Under the pieces are notes generated by a model that saw only the letters and a program-made list of their open reading frames with translations, ran no database searches and was not told the DNA's origin. The position numbers and the translations under genes were made by a program. Source: Dimorphilus gyrociliatus (taxonomy: Eukaryota > Annelida > Polychaeta > Dinophilidae). Taken from it: 64,000 nt of DNA. The stretch is taken from the NCBI GenBank assembly GCA_904063045.1, contig CAJFCJ010000053.1:1-64000 (forward strand), written 5' to 3'. Positions 22,605 through 33,181 of the stretch are shown here, piece by piece (positions within the stretch are counted from its first letter, which is position 1; the number at the start of each line of letters is the position of its first letter).

Positions 22605-22651
22605 ACTTTCATCACTTAAAAGAAGTAAATTAATTTTGTTGGGAAATCACA

Positions 22652-23307
22652 NNNNNNNNNNNNNNNNNNNNNNNNNNNNNNNNNNNNNNNNNNNNNNNNN
22701 NNNNNNNNNNNNNNNNNNNNNNNNNNNNNNNNNNNNNNNNNNNNNNNNNNNNNNNNNNNNNNNNNNNNNNNNNNNNNNNNNNNNNNNNNNNNNNNNNNNN
22801 NNNNNNNNNNNNNNNNNNNNNNNNNNNNNNNNNNNNNNNNNNNNNNNNNNNNNNNNNNNNNNNNNNNNNNNNNNNNNNNNNNNNNNNNNNNNNNNNNNNN
22901 NNNNNNNNNNNNNNNNNNNNNNNNNNNNNNNNNNNNNNNNNNNNNNNNNNNNNNNNNNNNNNNNNNNNNNNNNNNNNNNNNNNNNNNNNNNNNNNNNNNN
23001 NNNNNNNNNNNNNNNNNNNNNNNNNNNNNNNNNNNNNNNNNNNNNNNNNNNNNNNNNNNNNNNNNNNNNNNNNNNNNNNNNNNNNNNNNNNNNNNNNNNN
23101 NNNNNNNNNNNNNNNNNNNNNNNNNNNNNNNNNNNNNNNNNNNNNNNNNNNNNNNNNNNNNNNNNNNNNNNNNNNNNNNNNNNNNNNNNNNNNNNNNNNN
23201 NNNNNNNNNNNNNNNNNNNNNNNNNNNNNNNNNNNNNNNNNNNNNNNNNNNNNNNNNNNNNNNNNNNNNNNNNNNNNNNNNNNNNNNNNNNNNNNNNNNN
23301 NNNNNNN
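22652..23307. other. Assembly gap (656 N)
   Basis: A run of N. Frames reported across it are meaningless. It separates the HX element from the family-A hammerhead element, so their true distance is unknown. Confidence 0.98.
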
Positions 23308-23600
23308 TAATGGTATGTAGATATGTCATTGAACAGGAAAGTGTGTTATAATATATTTTGAATGTTTTATTCACATGGTTCATATTAGTTTGAAGAATAA
23401 GGAGTCAAAATCACATTTAAAATACCCAGTTAAATGAACATCCCCTACAATTGCTGATGATTTTAAAATTTTTATGTACAAATTCTGATATACAGTATCA
23501 TAATACATAGCACTTTCAATATGATATATATTAAAAAAAAACCTGAAGAAGTGAATTCCCTATTGGAATCCTTCAACATCTCTGTAGGTGTAGGTTAATA

Positions 23601-23657
23601 GACCCTGATGAGTCCTTGGTCATAAAAATAGAGAGGAGGACGAAACCGTGGTAGGTC
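23601..23657 (+). ncRNA. Hammerhead ribozyme A1
   Basis: Stem I GACC (23601-23604) / GGTC (23654-23657); core CTGATGA (23605-23611); stem II GTCCT / AGGAC (23637-23641); GAAA at 23642; stem III ACC-GT-GGT; predicted cleavage after A23653. All invariant core positions are present. The minimal stem III suggests activity mainly as a dimer or with tertiary contacts, as in PLE-type ribozymes. Confidence 0.88.
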
Positions 23658-24735
23658 AAGTAGGTAGGAAAAAAATTTAAGAAAAAAATTTTTGAAAATT
23701 TTTTGAAAAAATTTTTTCTGTTGGAAATTGTTTTAAAATGGATTTTGGTGTGTTTTTTCTTTGACTACTTCCCAAAATCAACTGGGACTCTTGAAATGTG
23801 AGAATCTGTTTCTCTTTTTTGATTTAATCAAAAAAAAAACCTTTCCAAACCCCAACAAGTAAAGAGAATGTGGGATGAGAGGAGCAAATACATAAGCCTT
23901 AATCAATGACTAAAAACAAAACTTTTTCCATGAGATTGACTTTTTTCATTCAAAATTAAATTTTTGACTTTAGCTTTCAAAATTTTTTCTTTTTACTTTA
24001 AAAAGGGATAAAGATTCTTAAATATGTGACTGTGGTGTAATTAACATTTTTGGTATATTGTTTGAGTTTGTTGTTTGATAATGTCTTGCTTTAAAACCAA
24101 ATGATGAAATTCTTTAGAGTCAGTATACACTTATGGTGATTTTAAATTTCTGATGGTAGTAGTAATATATCTTTGTACATTTTTGATTACTTTTGTAAAA
24201 GCTTGTATAGTTTTGTACATTTTTGTATTTTTTAAAATATTGCTTAAAATAAGTTGTTGATGTTTTTATCATGGTGATTTTAAATTTTCTCATGTTTTAG
24301 CTTGAGTATGAGTTTTTGCTTGAGTATGAGTTTTAGCCTGAGTTTGAGTTTGTTTTTAGTTTGATTGTGAGTTTAAATTAAAATTTGAGTTTAATTTGTG
24401 TATTAAACTGGTTTTAATTTGATGTAAATATGGTTAGTAGTTTACAAATTTCTTTGTGATCTTTATAAATGTTTCTATATTCTTCCCAAATCTTTTACAA
24501 TTCTAAAATTATAAAAATCCCTATTAGTAGTATATATTTTTATTAGTTGAATATATAGTTTGTAGAGAACATTTTAAATATTCTCAGTAACTAACCTTTG
24601 TCTTAAGCTGAAATTTAAAAAAATACTTTACTTATCAATCTACTTCCAGTATAAACACCACCATATTTTACATTAAAACATCTCACCAATTTTAATATCA
24701 CTCACTTCAAAAACTCACATATATTCTCTTCGTTC

Positions 24736-25140
24736 TTTTCCAATCCATTCATTAGCCAAAACAATGAATCATAACTGGCTCAAATAAATGAATGTTGGAA
24801 AAGACTCTTTCAACTACCAATACCATAAATTGTAATCTTAATTCACTACATGGAATAATCCTTCCATTCCAGTAACAAACATAAATCATAAATCAATAAA
24901 GGAATTAGGAATTAAACCTCTCTATTCAGCATACAAAACACTCTTCCCAATCCATTCATTAGCCAAATCAAACAATCTGGAATTAACTAAATGAATGTTG
25001 GCAAGAAACTTTTACAAACAAAAACAGATTACCTAAGGCTTTCACACATTTACTTACAAATAATTTATTTAACCCACTTTCCAATCCATTCATTAGCCAG
25101 AACAACCTATCACTTGGCAAAGTAAATGAATGTTGGAAAA
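24736..25140 (+). repeat. Three conserved ~65-nt hairpins inside the family A element
   Basis: Copies lie at 24736-24803, 24943-25007 and 25077-25140. Each reads TTCCAAtcCATTCATT-AGCCA...(T)GGC...-AATGAATG-tTGGAA. The outer arms pair over about 14 bp, and in copies 1 and 3 an inner stem AGCCA/TGGCT (or variant) pairs too. Loops differ while stems are kept. Equivalent hairpins occur at 62624-62690, 62831-62894 and 62966-63029. Confidence 0.75.
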
Positions 25141-25804
25141 TATAATACAAGAAAAACAGTTTAGTCTTCAAACAATATTATTTAATAATTTTCAAATTAA
25201 CAATCCTCTAATCTTTAGCCATAAAATTAAATTAACCATACTTTCTCATAATACAACATATGTATCACACTTCATTCATTTACACTCACTTATTTATATA
25301 CTTTCAATTAATTAACCAATTCCTTACACATACTTAATTCATCAACTAGCCATAAATAATAATACAATTCATATTTATTTTTTTCACTTTTTCAATTTTG
25401 AATTTTTACTTTTATTTAAACTTTTATTGTTATTCCAATCCTGGTTGCTACTATTTACCCAACTTATTTTATTTTATTCTATATCACTTTTCTCATTTTT
25501 AGGTCTGCAATTTTTGTTTTTTCTGTCTTTGCTGTTTTCCAAACTGCCAGTATATATATCCCCTCAATTTACTGTTATTATTCCTTACACTTTGATTCAA
25601 GCCACAGATGCTTTCTTTAATAACTTGTTAATTTAAAAAGTGTTAAACTATTTTGGTTTCTTATTTTAATTTTTAATTATTTTTCAATTTAATTCCAAAA
25701 TTTACCTCACAAGAATCTTTATCAACAAACAAATAAATAAATCAAAAATCTGGAGAGAAACTTCTTATTAAGATTCTCAAACCTCTCTTTCATGCAGCTT
25801 AGTA

Positions 25805-25863
25805 GACCCTGAAGAGTCCCAGGTTTAAAAATTTAGTAGAAGGGGGACGAAACCAGGTAGGTC
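25805..25863 (+). ncRNA. Hammerhead ribozyme A2
   Basis: Stem I GACC/GGTC; core CTGAAGA (allowed N7 = A); stem II GTCCC / GGGAC (25844-25848); GAAA at 25849; stem III ACC-A-GGT with a one-base loop, one base shorter than the partner at 63709; predicted cleavage after A25859. The core is intact, and the tight stem III may reduce monomer activity. Confidence 0.82.
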
Positions 25864-26053
25864 AAGTAGGTAGGAAAAAAATTTAAGAAAAAATTTTTGA
25901 AAATTTTTTGAAAAAATTTTTTCTGTTGGAAATTGTTTTAAATGTCGATTTTGGTGTATTTTTTCTTTGACTGCTTCCCAAAATCAACTGGGACTCTTGA
26001 AATGTGAGAATCCTGTTTCTCTTTTTTGATTTAGTCAAAAAAAACCCTTTGCA

Positions 26054-26083
26054 AACCCTAACCCTAACCCTAACCCTAACCCA
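26054..26083 (+). repeat. Interstitial telomere repeat (CCCTAA)n
   Basis: About five tandem CCCTAA units directly abut the 3' end of the family A element. Confidence 0.95.
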
Positions 26084-26484
26084 GAACTTATACAAGCTCA
26101 AACTACATCTTCACACCAAAAATCAACTTAAAAAAGCTATTAGAAGTTGGAGTTTTTTTCTCTATATAATGATAGTATTTTTTTTTAAACGTTTTTAAAA
26201 AACAACAGCCAAACTAGAAACATTTTTAGGTCATTTTTTACAGATCTATAATCAGCAAACAAAACTGTATATTTCCATAACTTATGAACTCAAAATTTTT
26301 TTGGGGACCCCTGTAACCTAACCCTGTCAAAAAAAAACCTTTTCCAAACCCTAAATTTTTTGACACTTTTTGTAAGTGGAATACATGCAGTTTTAATGTT
26401 GTGGCATGTTGTTATATGTTAAATGATTAAATGAAGATAACTATTTAATTGATTTGGGTTTGAAAATAAACAAACATTTTTTAC
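26084..26484. other. Spacer right of the telomere tract
   Basis: No gene. It contains a second fragment of the family A 3' end near 26325-26350 (an AAAAACCTTTTCCAAACCCTAA word) next to CCTAACCCTG at 26307-26325, so there may be another decayed element/telomere junction. Confidence 0.45.
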
Positions 26485-27265
26485 CTGGATCCAATGAAGG
26501 TTCAATTGTTACACCAATTTTTGAAAATGTAGTATCCCCTACTGATTGACGACGATCTGTAAGTTCATCAAAGGTTGCTTTGAAAATGTGACATATCTGA
26601 TTTGAAGTTACAATACTAATTGTACTGTAAAAAAGAAATGATAAAATTATAAGACATTTATTATATTTTATAACTAACTTGCAATCACTGAGCATGCTAC
26701 AAAGTTTTTTGCAGTCAGCTTCACCTGTATTAAAAACTGTATGATAAGTAAATCCGCCAAGCTGATCAGGATAACTTGTATAGGTAACTTTAAAGAAGGG
26801 GAAGGAGACAGACAAAAACAAAGAAATGTTATTAATATATTTATGTACTTTGCTTTTATTGCATTTAGTTATTTACTTGTGTCTCCAAATGTGGAGTATC
26901 TGAAAAGAAAATTATTTATACTTTTATTTTACAAAAAAATCTAACACTTTTTAATTACCACAAACATCTGGTTTTTCATAATAATCATAACCAATGACTT
27001 GAGGTAACTGACTTCCTCCTAATCCTGCATGGTCGGTTGAAAGATAACATTTGTTGTTATCCTGTTTATCAACATAGAAACTCCTAAAGTGGAAAAAATG
27101 TGTAGATTTTACTCTCCCTCTCTCTCTTTCTATAAACATACTTGCAAAGTTCAAGATAATAGCATAACTTTTTACAATAGTCTACTCCTCTATCATCTAT
27201 ATTATAAATAACAACATATGTGCTTGTTGCTAACTGTTTATCTTCTTGATGAAAGAAATCGCAAA
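26485..27265 (-). CDS. PAN/Apple-domain protein, internal exons, minus strand
   Basis: Minus-strand exons inferred from GT..AG borders and phases are 27265-27142, 27083-26959, about 26901-26879 (small), 26787-26679 and 26634-26485. Introns are 44-114 nt. The first pair encodes one PAN module, split by an intron right after the third cysteine (YCKKLCYYLELCK, then DNNKCYLSTD). The second pair begins DQLGGFTYHTVFNTGEADCKKLCSMLSDCK. The intron position inside the PAN module is the same as in the plus-strand gene at 15.5 kb, so these are paralogues. Both ends continue beyond the exons I can see. The expected role is extracellular matrix or host-defence binding. Confidence 0.65.
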
Positions 27266-28944
27266 CTGTATATTAATAAAGATAAGGAGAAATATGAATA
27301 AATATAAAAATCATAATTTTTCTTGCGCAATCATTATTTCTTATTGTCAAAAGAAATATTGTTATTAATTGAAAAATTAAAATATTCATTATTTTTTTGG
27401 AAAATCTAAAGCGTATTTGAGATGTATAAGAAAACATTATGTGGTTATATAGGAAATATTTCTATGAATTATTAATATAAAAGTTCAAAATTTTGTTTAG
27501 AAAGATTAATAATCAATCTTTCGATTGAATATGTCTTCATTCAATTTATGAAAAATTCAAAGGGCTTCCACAGTTCATTTTTTGTTCCTTATTTCTAAAA
27601 TGTCAGAAATATAAAAAACATTCTTTCAACAGGAATACATATGGAATATTAATCAATGAGTGTTTCTTTTCTTTGTTCTCTTGTATTGATTTAAACACAG
27701 CAAGTAGAATATATGGTATTTTTGGGTTGAGATAAAAAGCATTCACTTAAGATCAGAAAAAACTCTCAAACATACAGCATTCTTAATTATTAATATTTAA
27801 TAATAATGAATTGCTTCAGTTAACAAGTTAAACATCAGAATATAGAGAGAAACCATAAGGAAATGGCAGGAAAAATTGGACACAGTAAATTTTGCAAGAC
27901 CAACTTTCAATAAACAATCAAAATTGGTTGTCCCCTTTAAAGTAGTTTGTTTAAAGTTTTATAGAAAATAGTCATCAATTAATTACAGAATATAATTGAG
28001 ATATCATAGTACATGTCTACAACATTGGTTATATTTAACATGCTTGAACTCTATTATTTTATGCAACTTATACATGTACATCTTAAAAATCTATGCAAGA
28101 AAATGCTATAACATTGGCCAAAGAGAGTTTCATTAGTCAGCTTTAAGGCTCATCTTTAATTACCAATAAAGGTTTGGTCAAGTTATAATTTAATTAACTT
28201 GCCTAGGTGTGGCCTAACCCTAACCCAAGTCCTAACCTAACTCTGCTATTGAACTCTCATATTGTTACTTGCTTAAGTATTATTATTTTGAATAAACCGT
28301 TTTAATTTAAACATTTGTTTAAAGGTTCGAGTAGAACCAGTATTGTTATAACTTTCAAGCGCATAGATTTTGCCAAGCAAGAGCAGTACAATAGTTATAA
28401 AATAGAAGGATATTGGGAAATTAAGGGTGATGGCAAGAGTTTTGGGAATGCATGGAAAAAGAGTTTGGGCACATACAAAGATAAAAAAATTATACTTGAT
28501 TTATCAGTGTCGATTCATTACAACTAACACAACTCAAAAATCCTAACCAAAACACAAGAAGGAAATAAAGATTTTAATACTTGATATATTCCTATCTATA
28601 GACTTAAAGTTTTGCATGCAAGTTCAGTATTTATTCATTAATAAATACAAAGGATAATATCTACTGTTGCCTTATTACCTGACCAGAATGATTTATGAAA
28701 ATCATTATACAATTTCAAGAGCCATAAATTTTTATTTTGGAAATATGATACAAAACATGCTCAACACATTGGAGAAAAATCAACATATCTTATATCTGTC
28801 ATCAATAACTTATTACTTGCCTTTCAATTGTTAACAATCAATGGAAGGAAAAGTAAAATATTTACTCAATTGAAAAACTAATTCTAGTCAAATTCTACCA
28901 TTTTTTACTATACAAAAGATTTTTACCAAAGCTTAGATTTACTT
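27266..28944. other. Long intergenic stretch, no supported gene
   Basis: AT-rich. Degenerate telomere-like sequence CCTAACCCTAACCCAAG (28212-28230) follows a repeat shared with 16880-16975. An open frame at 28315-28527 has mixed polar composition but no start context, partner exon or family, so I leave it uncalled. Confidence 0.4.
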
Positions 28945-28949
28945 GGTCA

Positions 28950-29215
28950 AAGGATTTGTACTTTGCTGTATTATAATTGTAGGAATTTCTGCTTCTTCAG
29001 AGCAGTACTCGTCCTTTCCAATCATTTATCAATGCACCAAAGTACTCAAACAAAATAGAACTTTTCAAGTTCATCCACAAATAGTCTTAATAAATGTAAT
29101 TTCGGTAGAAATAATTCAACAAAATACCAGTATTTCATTTAAAGAATATCTATTGAGTAAATGAGTTTCTAGTTCTAAACAAATAAGTTTAAACAATCAG
29201 TTAACAGTTAAGAAC
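28950..29215 (+). repeat. Dispersed repeat R, copy 2
   Basis: Same family as 8885-9135. This copy keeps an open frame (28943-29164) by chance; the other copies do not, so it is not taken as coding. Confidence 0.7.
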
Positions 29216-29624
29216 TGAACTGCCAAATTGGAGAAATGTATTTTCTTTTATACATTTCCCAAAGCTTGGGTTCAATTTATCAAAAGATTGCATATGTCAC
29301 AAAAACATAATCCCTAAACAAAGGCTATATAGTCAGCACATGTTGCCACATAACACATCTGTCCCATTAACATCTGATAATAGTTAAGAAAAAACAACTT
29401 TGACACATTTCTTTTTAAAGTGCTAAAGTTAACTCTACAAAATAAAAGTCTTTCAAAAGTTCCACCATTATAATTCATACAAAATAGTAGTTATTTCTAT
29501 AGTTGCACCATTCTAATTCCTATAAAATAGAAGTCTTTCTAAGGTACCCTAATATCTAAAGTCTAAGCATTCATATATCATTATATCTTAGTGCACAGGA
29601 TTACAAAGTTGAAATGTAACAGTC

Positions 29625-29822
29625 TCATAATGCACATATAACAAAAACAAAAAAAACTATTACATCACTTATGGCTAACATGTGGCAGTGCAAAAACAAG
29701 CCTGCCTGTTCCTCATCTGTTTTTGAATAAGATGTAACAAGTTTAATATGCATTTTATCTATATTGTTTGTTAATTCCATAATGGCACCATCTGTTATGG
29801 TCAAAGAATCTATTTCCTGCAA
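29625..29822 (-). CDS. Exon-like segment with LTITDGAIMEL motif, copy 2
   Basis: A minus-strand segment opens after a TTATTTTGCAG acceptor at about 29822. It encodes DSLTITDGAIMEL and then an N/K/D-rich stretch. The motif LTITDGAIMEL is repeated in the segment at 31600-31769. The frame is open for about 65 codons, but the true 3' end of the exon is unclear. No family recognised. Confidence 0.35.
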   Translation of the reverse strand: MQEIDSLTITDGAIMELTNNIDKMHIKLVTSYSKTDEEQAGLFLHCHMLAISDVIVFFVFVICAL

Positions 29823-29829
29823 AATAAAG

Positions 29830-31334
29830 GTGTTTCTAAAGTTCTAGAATCTAATTCTACTAATTAAAAGTCTTTCTAAAGCTCCACAATTATAATTTGT
29901 ATGACATAAAAGTGATTCTATAATTCCCCCATTATAATTGCTACAAAATAAAAGCCTTTCTAAAATTCTATAATATCTAAAGTCTAAATATCACAGAGTG
30001 TACGACTTTTAATCAATAATAGACCCAGAAAGCATCCAGAAAGCAAAAACACACCCTTGGTAATATGATACAAATATCATAACTCATACTGTGAAAGTCT
30101 ACAGAAAGTGAAAAATTAAATATGAATGATTTTGGAACTATAATAAAGAAAGGAGTTAAAAATTTAAATATTAATCCTCGTTTTTCAAAAAAATTTTTGT
30201 ATAATCAAAGAAGTTATTTTCAATTGTTCATGACTAGTAACAAATACATTTTAAATATTCAAATTCTCACCTATTCCTTCCTGCTCATTATTAACACACC
30301 AAAGTACTGGTCCTAATAGAACCTAAAGTTTGTCCACAAGTATTAGCAAGTAAATGATATTTGTCCAAAGATTTGTATTTTACCAAATAAGATAGGTATT
30401 GACTATTCTGAGCCTTTATCTCTAAAATAAACATTTCATCGCAAATTAAATACAACATGTAAAAATTGACAAGATTGTCTGTCTAGAGAGATTTTCTCTT
30501 ACCAGTTTATATTTTCTTTCAAATAGATTTACAATCTAGATTGAAAGTTTGAAATATGATAAGCTATTTTGAAAGTAAAGGTTATTTGATATGTTACACA
30601 ACAATAAATGGTGTCTGGTATCTAATCTAGATTTTGGAATGCATCATGCTAATGTTTGTTCCTAACATTCAACTGATTTTATTCTTTGTGTTTTCTAATT
30701 GATTTTCTCTCTTTTATAGTTATTTTGTAAGAAATTCGGATTTAAAAATGTTTTACTATAAACTATACCTAGATCCTAATTCTTGTATTATGTCTGTTTA
30801 AAGCTCCTTTGAGCAGTTTTCTCTATCCAACATTTTTGTTAGTATTCCCAGTTACTTTTATGAGTCACATGGTTGCTTTGCAACCAGACTAAATGAATGA
30901 TTGATTTTTAACATTAAATTTTTTTATTAGTCTCTGCAATAACATTTTGCATGGATTGTTCTACCTACTTAAGTTTGGACAGCTGTTTCAACTATATGTT
31001 TCCAAGTATGTCACATACTTCATTTGATGGAATTTTTATTAAAGTATTTTATTAATGATCCACTTATTTTTTCCAACAATCTATAAATTATAGGCTTACT
31101 TAAAAACCAATTCAGACTGACAGACCACTTGGTGTTACACTCTCACTAAAAGCTTATATGGTTAAGATTAGTGTTGCTATTAGAAGCAGTTACACTAAAG
31201 AAAGGTTTGAGTGTTTTATGGCAGGGTTAGGTTAACTAACCCTAAATACCATGGTCTATTTTCAATCCATGTATGGCTACATCTTTTATAATTTTTATAT
31301 ACAGGGTTAAATTCCCCATTAACAGCCAAATGAC
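29830..31334. other. Intergenic with short diverged repeats
   Basis: Repeated short blocks of ATAAAAGTCTTTCTAAAG type occur at about 29440-30000 every 60-100 nt. A fragment of repeat R lies at 30290-30345. Telomere-like words (GGGTTAGG..AACCCTAA) occur near 31222-31245. No gene. Confidence 0.4.
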
Positions 31335-31599
31335 CTAAACTAGTTGGCCATAAACCAGATATATATTTGTAGGTTGTTTATATACCAAGTTTACATTTGT
31401 GAATCCAGTTGAATACAATCCAACTGAAAAGTAGAAAAAAATCCAAACTATTTTAAGTAAGAAGACTTCAAAATGGCTACTGAGCAATGGAGAAGAATAT
31501 AAAATAAAGGCAAAATGTTTTTGACCACTTTGTAAAATGTGTAACAAATATTCTTTCAAACATGAACAACTATTACATAGCATTATGTAAAACGTACAA

Positions 31600-31769
31600 T
31601 TTTCTTTGATGAGCATCTTTTGATTCTTTCCCAATTCCATTATGGCTCCATCTGTTATAGTCAAATTATTCTTATTTAATTGTAATTTGCTGCTTTTAAA
31701 TGAATCACTAAGCTCAAAATATCTGACAAACAGAGAAAGTTTTAATTTAAGAATTGAAGTATGGAACAT
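31600..31769 (-). CDS. Exon-like segment with LTITDGAIMEL motif, copy 1
   Basis: Minus-strand open segment with NNLTITDGAIMELGKNQ; it follows an AG at about 31712. It is paralogous to the segment at 29625-29822. It lies just downstream (minus sense) of the cysteine-rich gene ending at 31908 and may be an exon of the same ancestral gene, although a stop intervenes in the reading proposed here. Confidence 0.35.
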
Positions 31770-31907
31770 AGAAAGATGAACAGAACCAGAATTCTGTAAT
31801 CCATCAGTGAAGATGATGCCGAATTTTCTGTATTACCACCTGTTTGATTATTTGTTAAATAAATACATAATTTCTAAGTAGAATTCAATTGTTATCTTAC
31901 AGAATTT

Positions 31908-32448
31908 TCACAGATACTCTTCATTTTCTTGTACAGTTTCATTAGAAGGTCTACAAGATTCTGGAATGTTATACGTGCAAAAGAACAAATCACATATTTT
32001 TTTGATATCAATACAGTTTTGCAGATAACTTTGGCATGCTGGAAAAAAAGAGATATAAACCCTAAATTATTGATTGGCGATATATTCAAGTATATTACTT
32101 AAGTAACAAATCGCCTTAGTAAATAATTCAATGTCTAGGAAATTCCAAATAAGACAACCGTTCATAATAAGATTTCCTCCACACTGCACATGTCCTGTCA
32201 TAATTATGCAGCATTGTGTTGGCATGAAACCATTTTCCATCATGTTATCAAAGTTATTGCTCATTTTTTCATTGCATTCCCTAACCAAACTTGTACAACT
32301 ATTCTGTAAATTTCCTGTACTGTTTTCCATTGTCTTAAACTCCATTAAATTTTCAATATTTATCAGTGATGACGATGACAATGATGATGGCAATGCAGCT
32401 GGGATGAACAGCAAAACAGAAACTATAAATAAAAATTTTTTTTTCGTT
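31908..32448 (-). CDS. Cysteine-rich secreted protein, two exons, start codon apparently lost
   Basis: Minus strand. The first exon runs to 32099 and the second from 32038 to a stop at 31908, with a 60-nt intron (GTAATA...TTTTTCCAG). Phases match. The N-terminus KKKFLFIVSVLLFIPAALP is a strong signal peptide, but the codon where ATG is expected (about 32446-32448) reads ACG, and no upstream ATG is in frame. Repeat R begins only about 15 nt further upstream, so its insertion may have damaged the 5' end. The mature part has about 14 cysteines, including NIPESC and a CxxxxxxCxxxxxxC spacing. No family recognised. Confidence 0.5.
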
Positions 32449-32473
32449 TTAGAAATATAAAAAGTTAATTAAG

Positions 32474-32640
32474 TATTTGTACTTTGTTGTATTGTAATTG
32501 TAGGAATTTGTGGTTTGTCACAACTGTAATTGTCCTTTCCAATTATTTACCAACTTGCCAAAGTACTCACACAAATAGAACCTTTAAAGTTTGTCCACAA
32601 ATAGTCTAACAAAGGCAATTTTGGTAGAAAAGGTAGAATA
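32474..32640 (+). repeat. Dispersed repeat R, copy 3 (truncated)
   Basis: Shares GTATTGTAATTGTAGGAATT and CAACTTGCCAAAGTACTC with the other copies and breaks off at about 32640, where segment P begins. Confidence 0.65.
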
Positions 32641-32900
32641 TAAAAACAGTCAAATATACAATCTACATGTTTTCTTGATTGTTGGACTTGTCCTACTAAA
32701 ATTATTACATCTTATGCAACTCTCCAACCTTCGAAATTCAACTATTATTTAGAAGAGGAAAACAATAAAAACATGACCATATTTAGAACTTTTCTTTGTC
32801 TTCAAATGTTACTTTTGTTTTTGTGAACATTGAAATTTGTGAACTATCAACCCTTAAAAGAGTATATAAACCCTACGAAATTAACAGTTGATAGTTCAGT
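32641..32900 (+). promoter_or_regulatory. Segment P: TATA-bearing repeat upstream of the HX ORF
   Basis: A 260-nt sequence also present in inverted orientation at 58912-59180. It ends in an imperfect hairpin (GAACTATCAAC ... GTTGATAGTTC, 32841-32899) whose loop contains TATATAAA (32863-32870). It directly precedes the HX reading frame and could be its promoter, or an LTR-like end of the HX element. The promoter role is inference. Confidence 0.4.
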
Positions 32901-33181
32901 TTTATAACCATCTTTTAAGATTTAAAAGAGATGACAAAAACCATCCTCCTATATTTGATGGAAATAAATTTGAAAAACTTGCAGTAGACAAAATGATAAA
33001 ATTCAAAGAATTTTGTGATGAAAAAATGTGGCTTGTTCAACAACACCAACCACATAACTTAAACAAACAACAACTTGGAGAAATAATATCAAGACAATTG
33101 AATAGCACTGATCATATTGTAAAGTTTTTCAATACAATCAAAGTTAATAGAATAAATCATCCAAATATTAATGAAATGATG
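32901..33181 (+). pseudogene. HX family ORF, copy 2, 5' part (before Mutator-like insertion)
   Basis: Open frame with a KFEKLAVDKMIKFKEFCDEK segment and then HPNINEMM. It runs exactly into the left target duplication of the Mutator-like element (33173-33181) and resumes in the same phase after the right duplication. No ATG starts the frame near segment P, so the true start is unclear (an in-frame ATG lies in the KMIKF motif). Family unknown. Confidence 0.6.
33173..33181 (+). repeat. Target-site duplication, left
   Basis: GAAATGATG, identical to 35933-35941. Nine base pairs is the usual duplication length for Mutator-like transposons. Confidence 0.93.

Larger units (their letters stand above)
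23308..26053 (+). mobile_element. Hammerhead family A element, copy 1 (non-coding, retrozyme-like)
   Basis: Closely matches 61181-63962 over its whole length, with scattered small indels. Each copy has two direct terminal repeats of about 280 nt that contain a hammerhead ribozyme (here 23601-23657 and 25805-25863). The ribozyme-to-ribozyme unit is 2206 nt. The interior has no credible ORF and is rich in AT words, including a GAGTTTGAGTTT minirepeat (24300-24400) and three conserved hairpins. The right terminal repeat ends with CTTTGCAAA and passes directly into (CCCTAA)n at 26054. This structure fits a non-autonomous, ribozyme-flanked retroelement. Confidence 0.8.

Noticed and set aside
22616-23383. 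Open frames spanning the N run
   Set aside because: They exist only because N has no stop codons.
24736-25140. The three spaced hairpins as a CRISPR-like array or tRNA genes
   Set aside because: Only three copies with long unequal spacing, eukaryotic context, no cloverleaf or anticodon arm.
24983-25171. 62-aa minus frame conserved in both family A copies
   Set aside because: Conservation follows from near-identity of the whole element, and the frame overlies the hairpins. No other sign of coding.
26004-26198. Open frame with Thr-Leu repeats
   Set aside because: Translation of the CCCTAA tract; no gene.
28315-28527. 70-aa open frame as a gene
   Set aside because: No start context, signal peptide, splice partner or recognised family.
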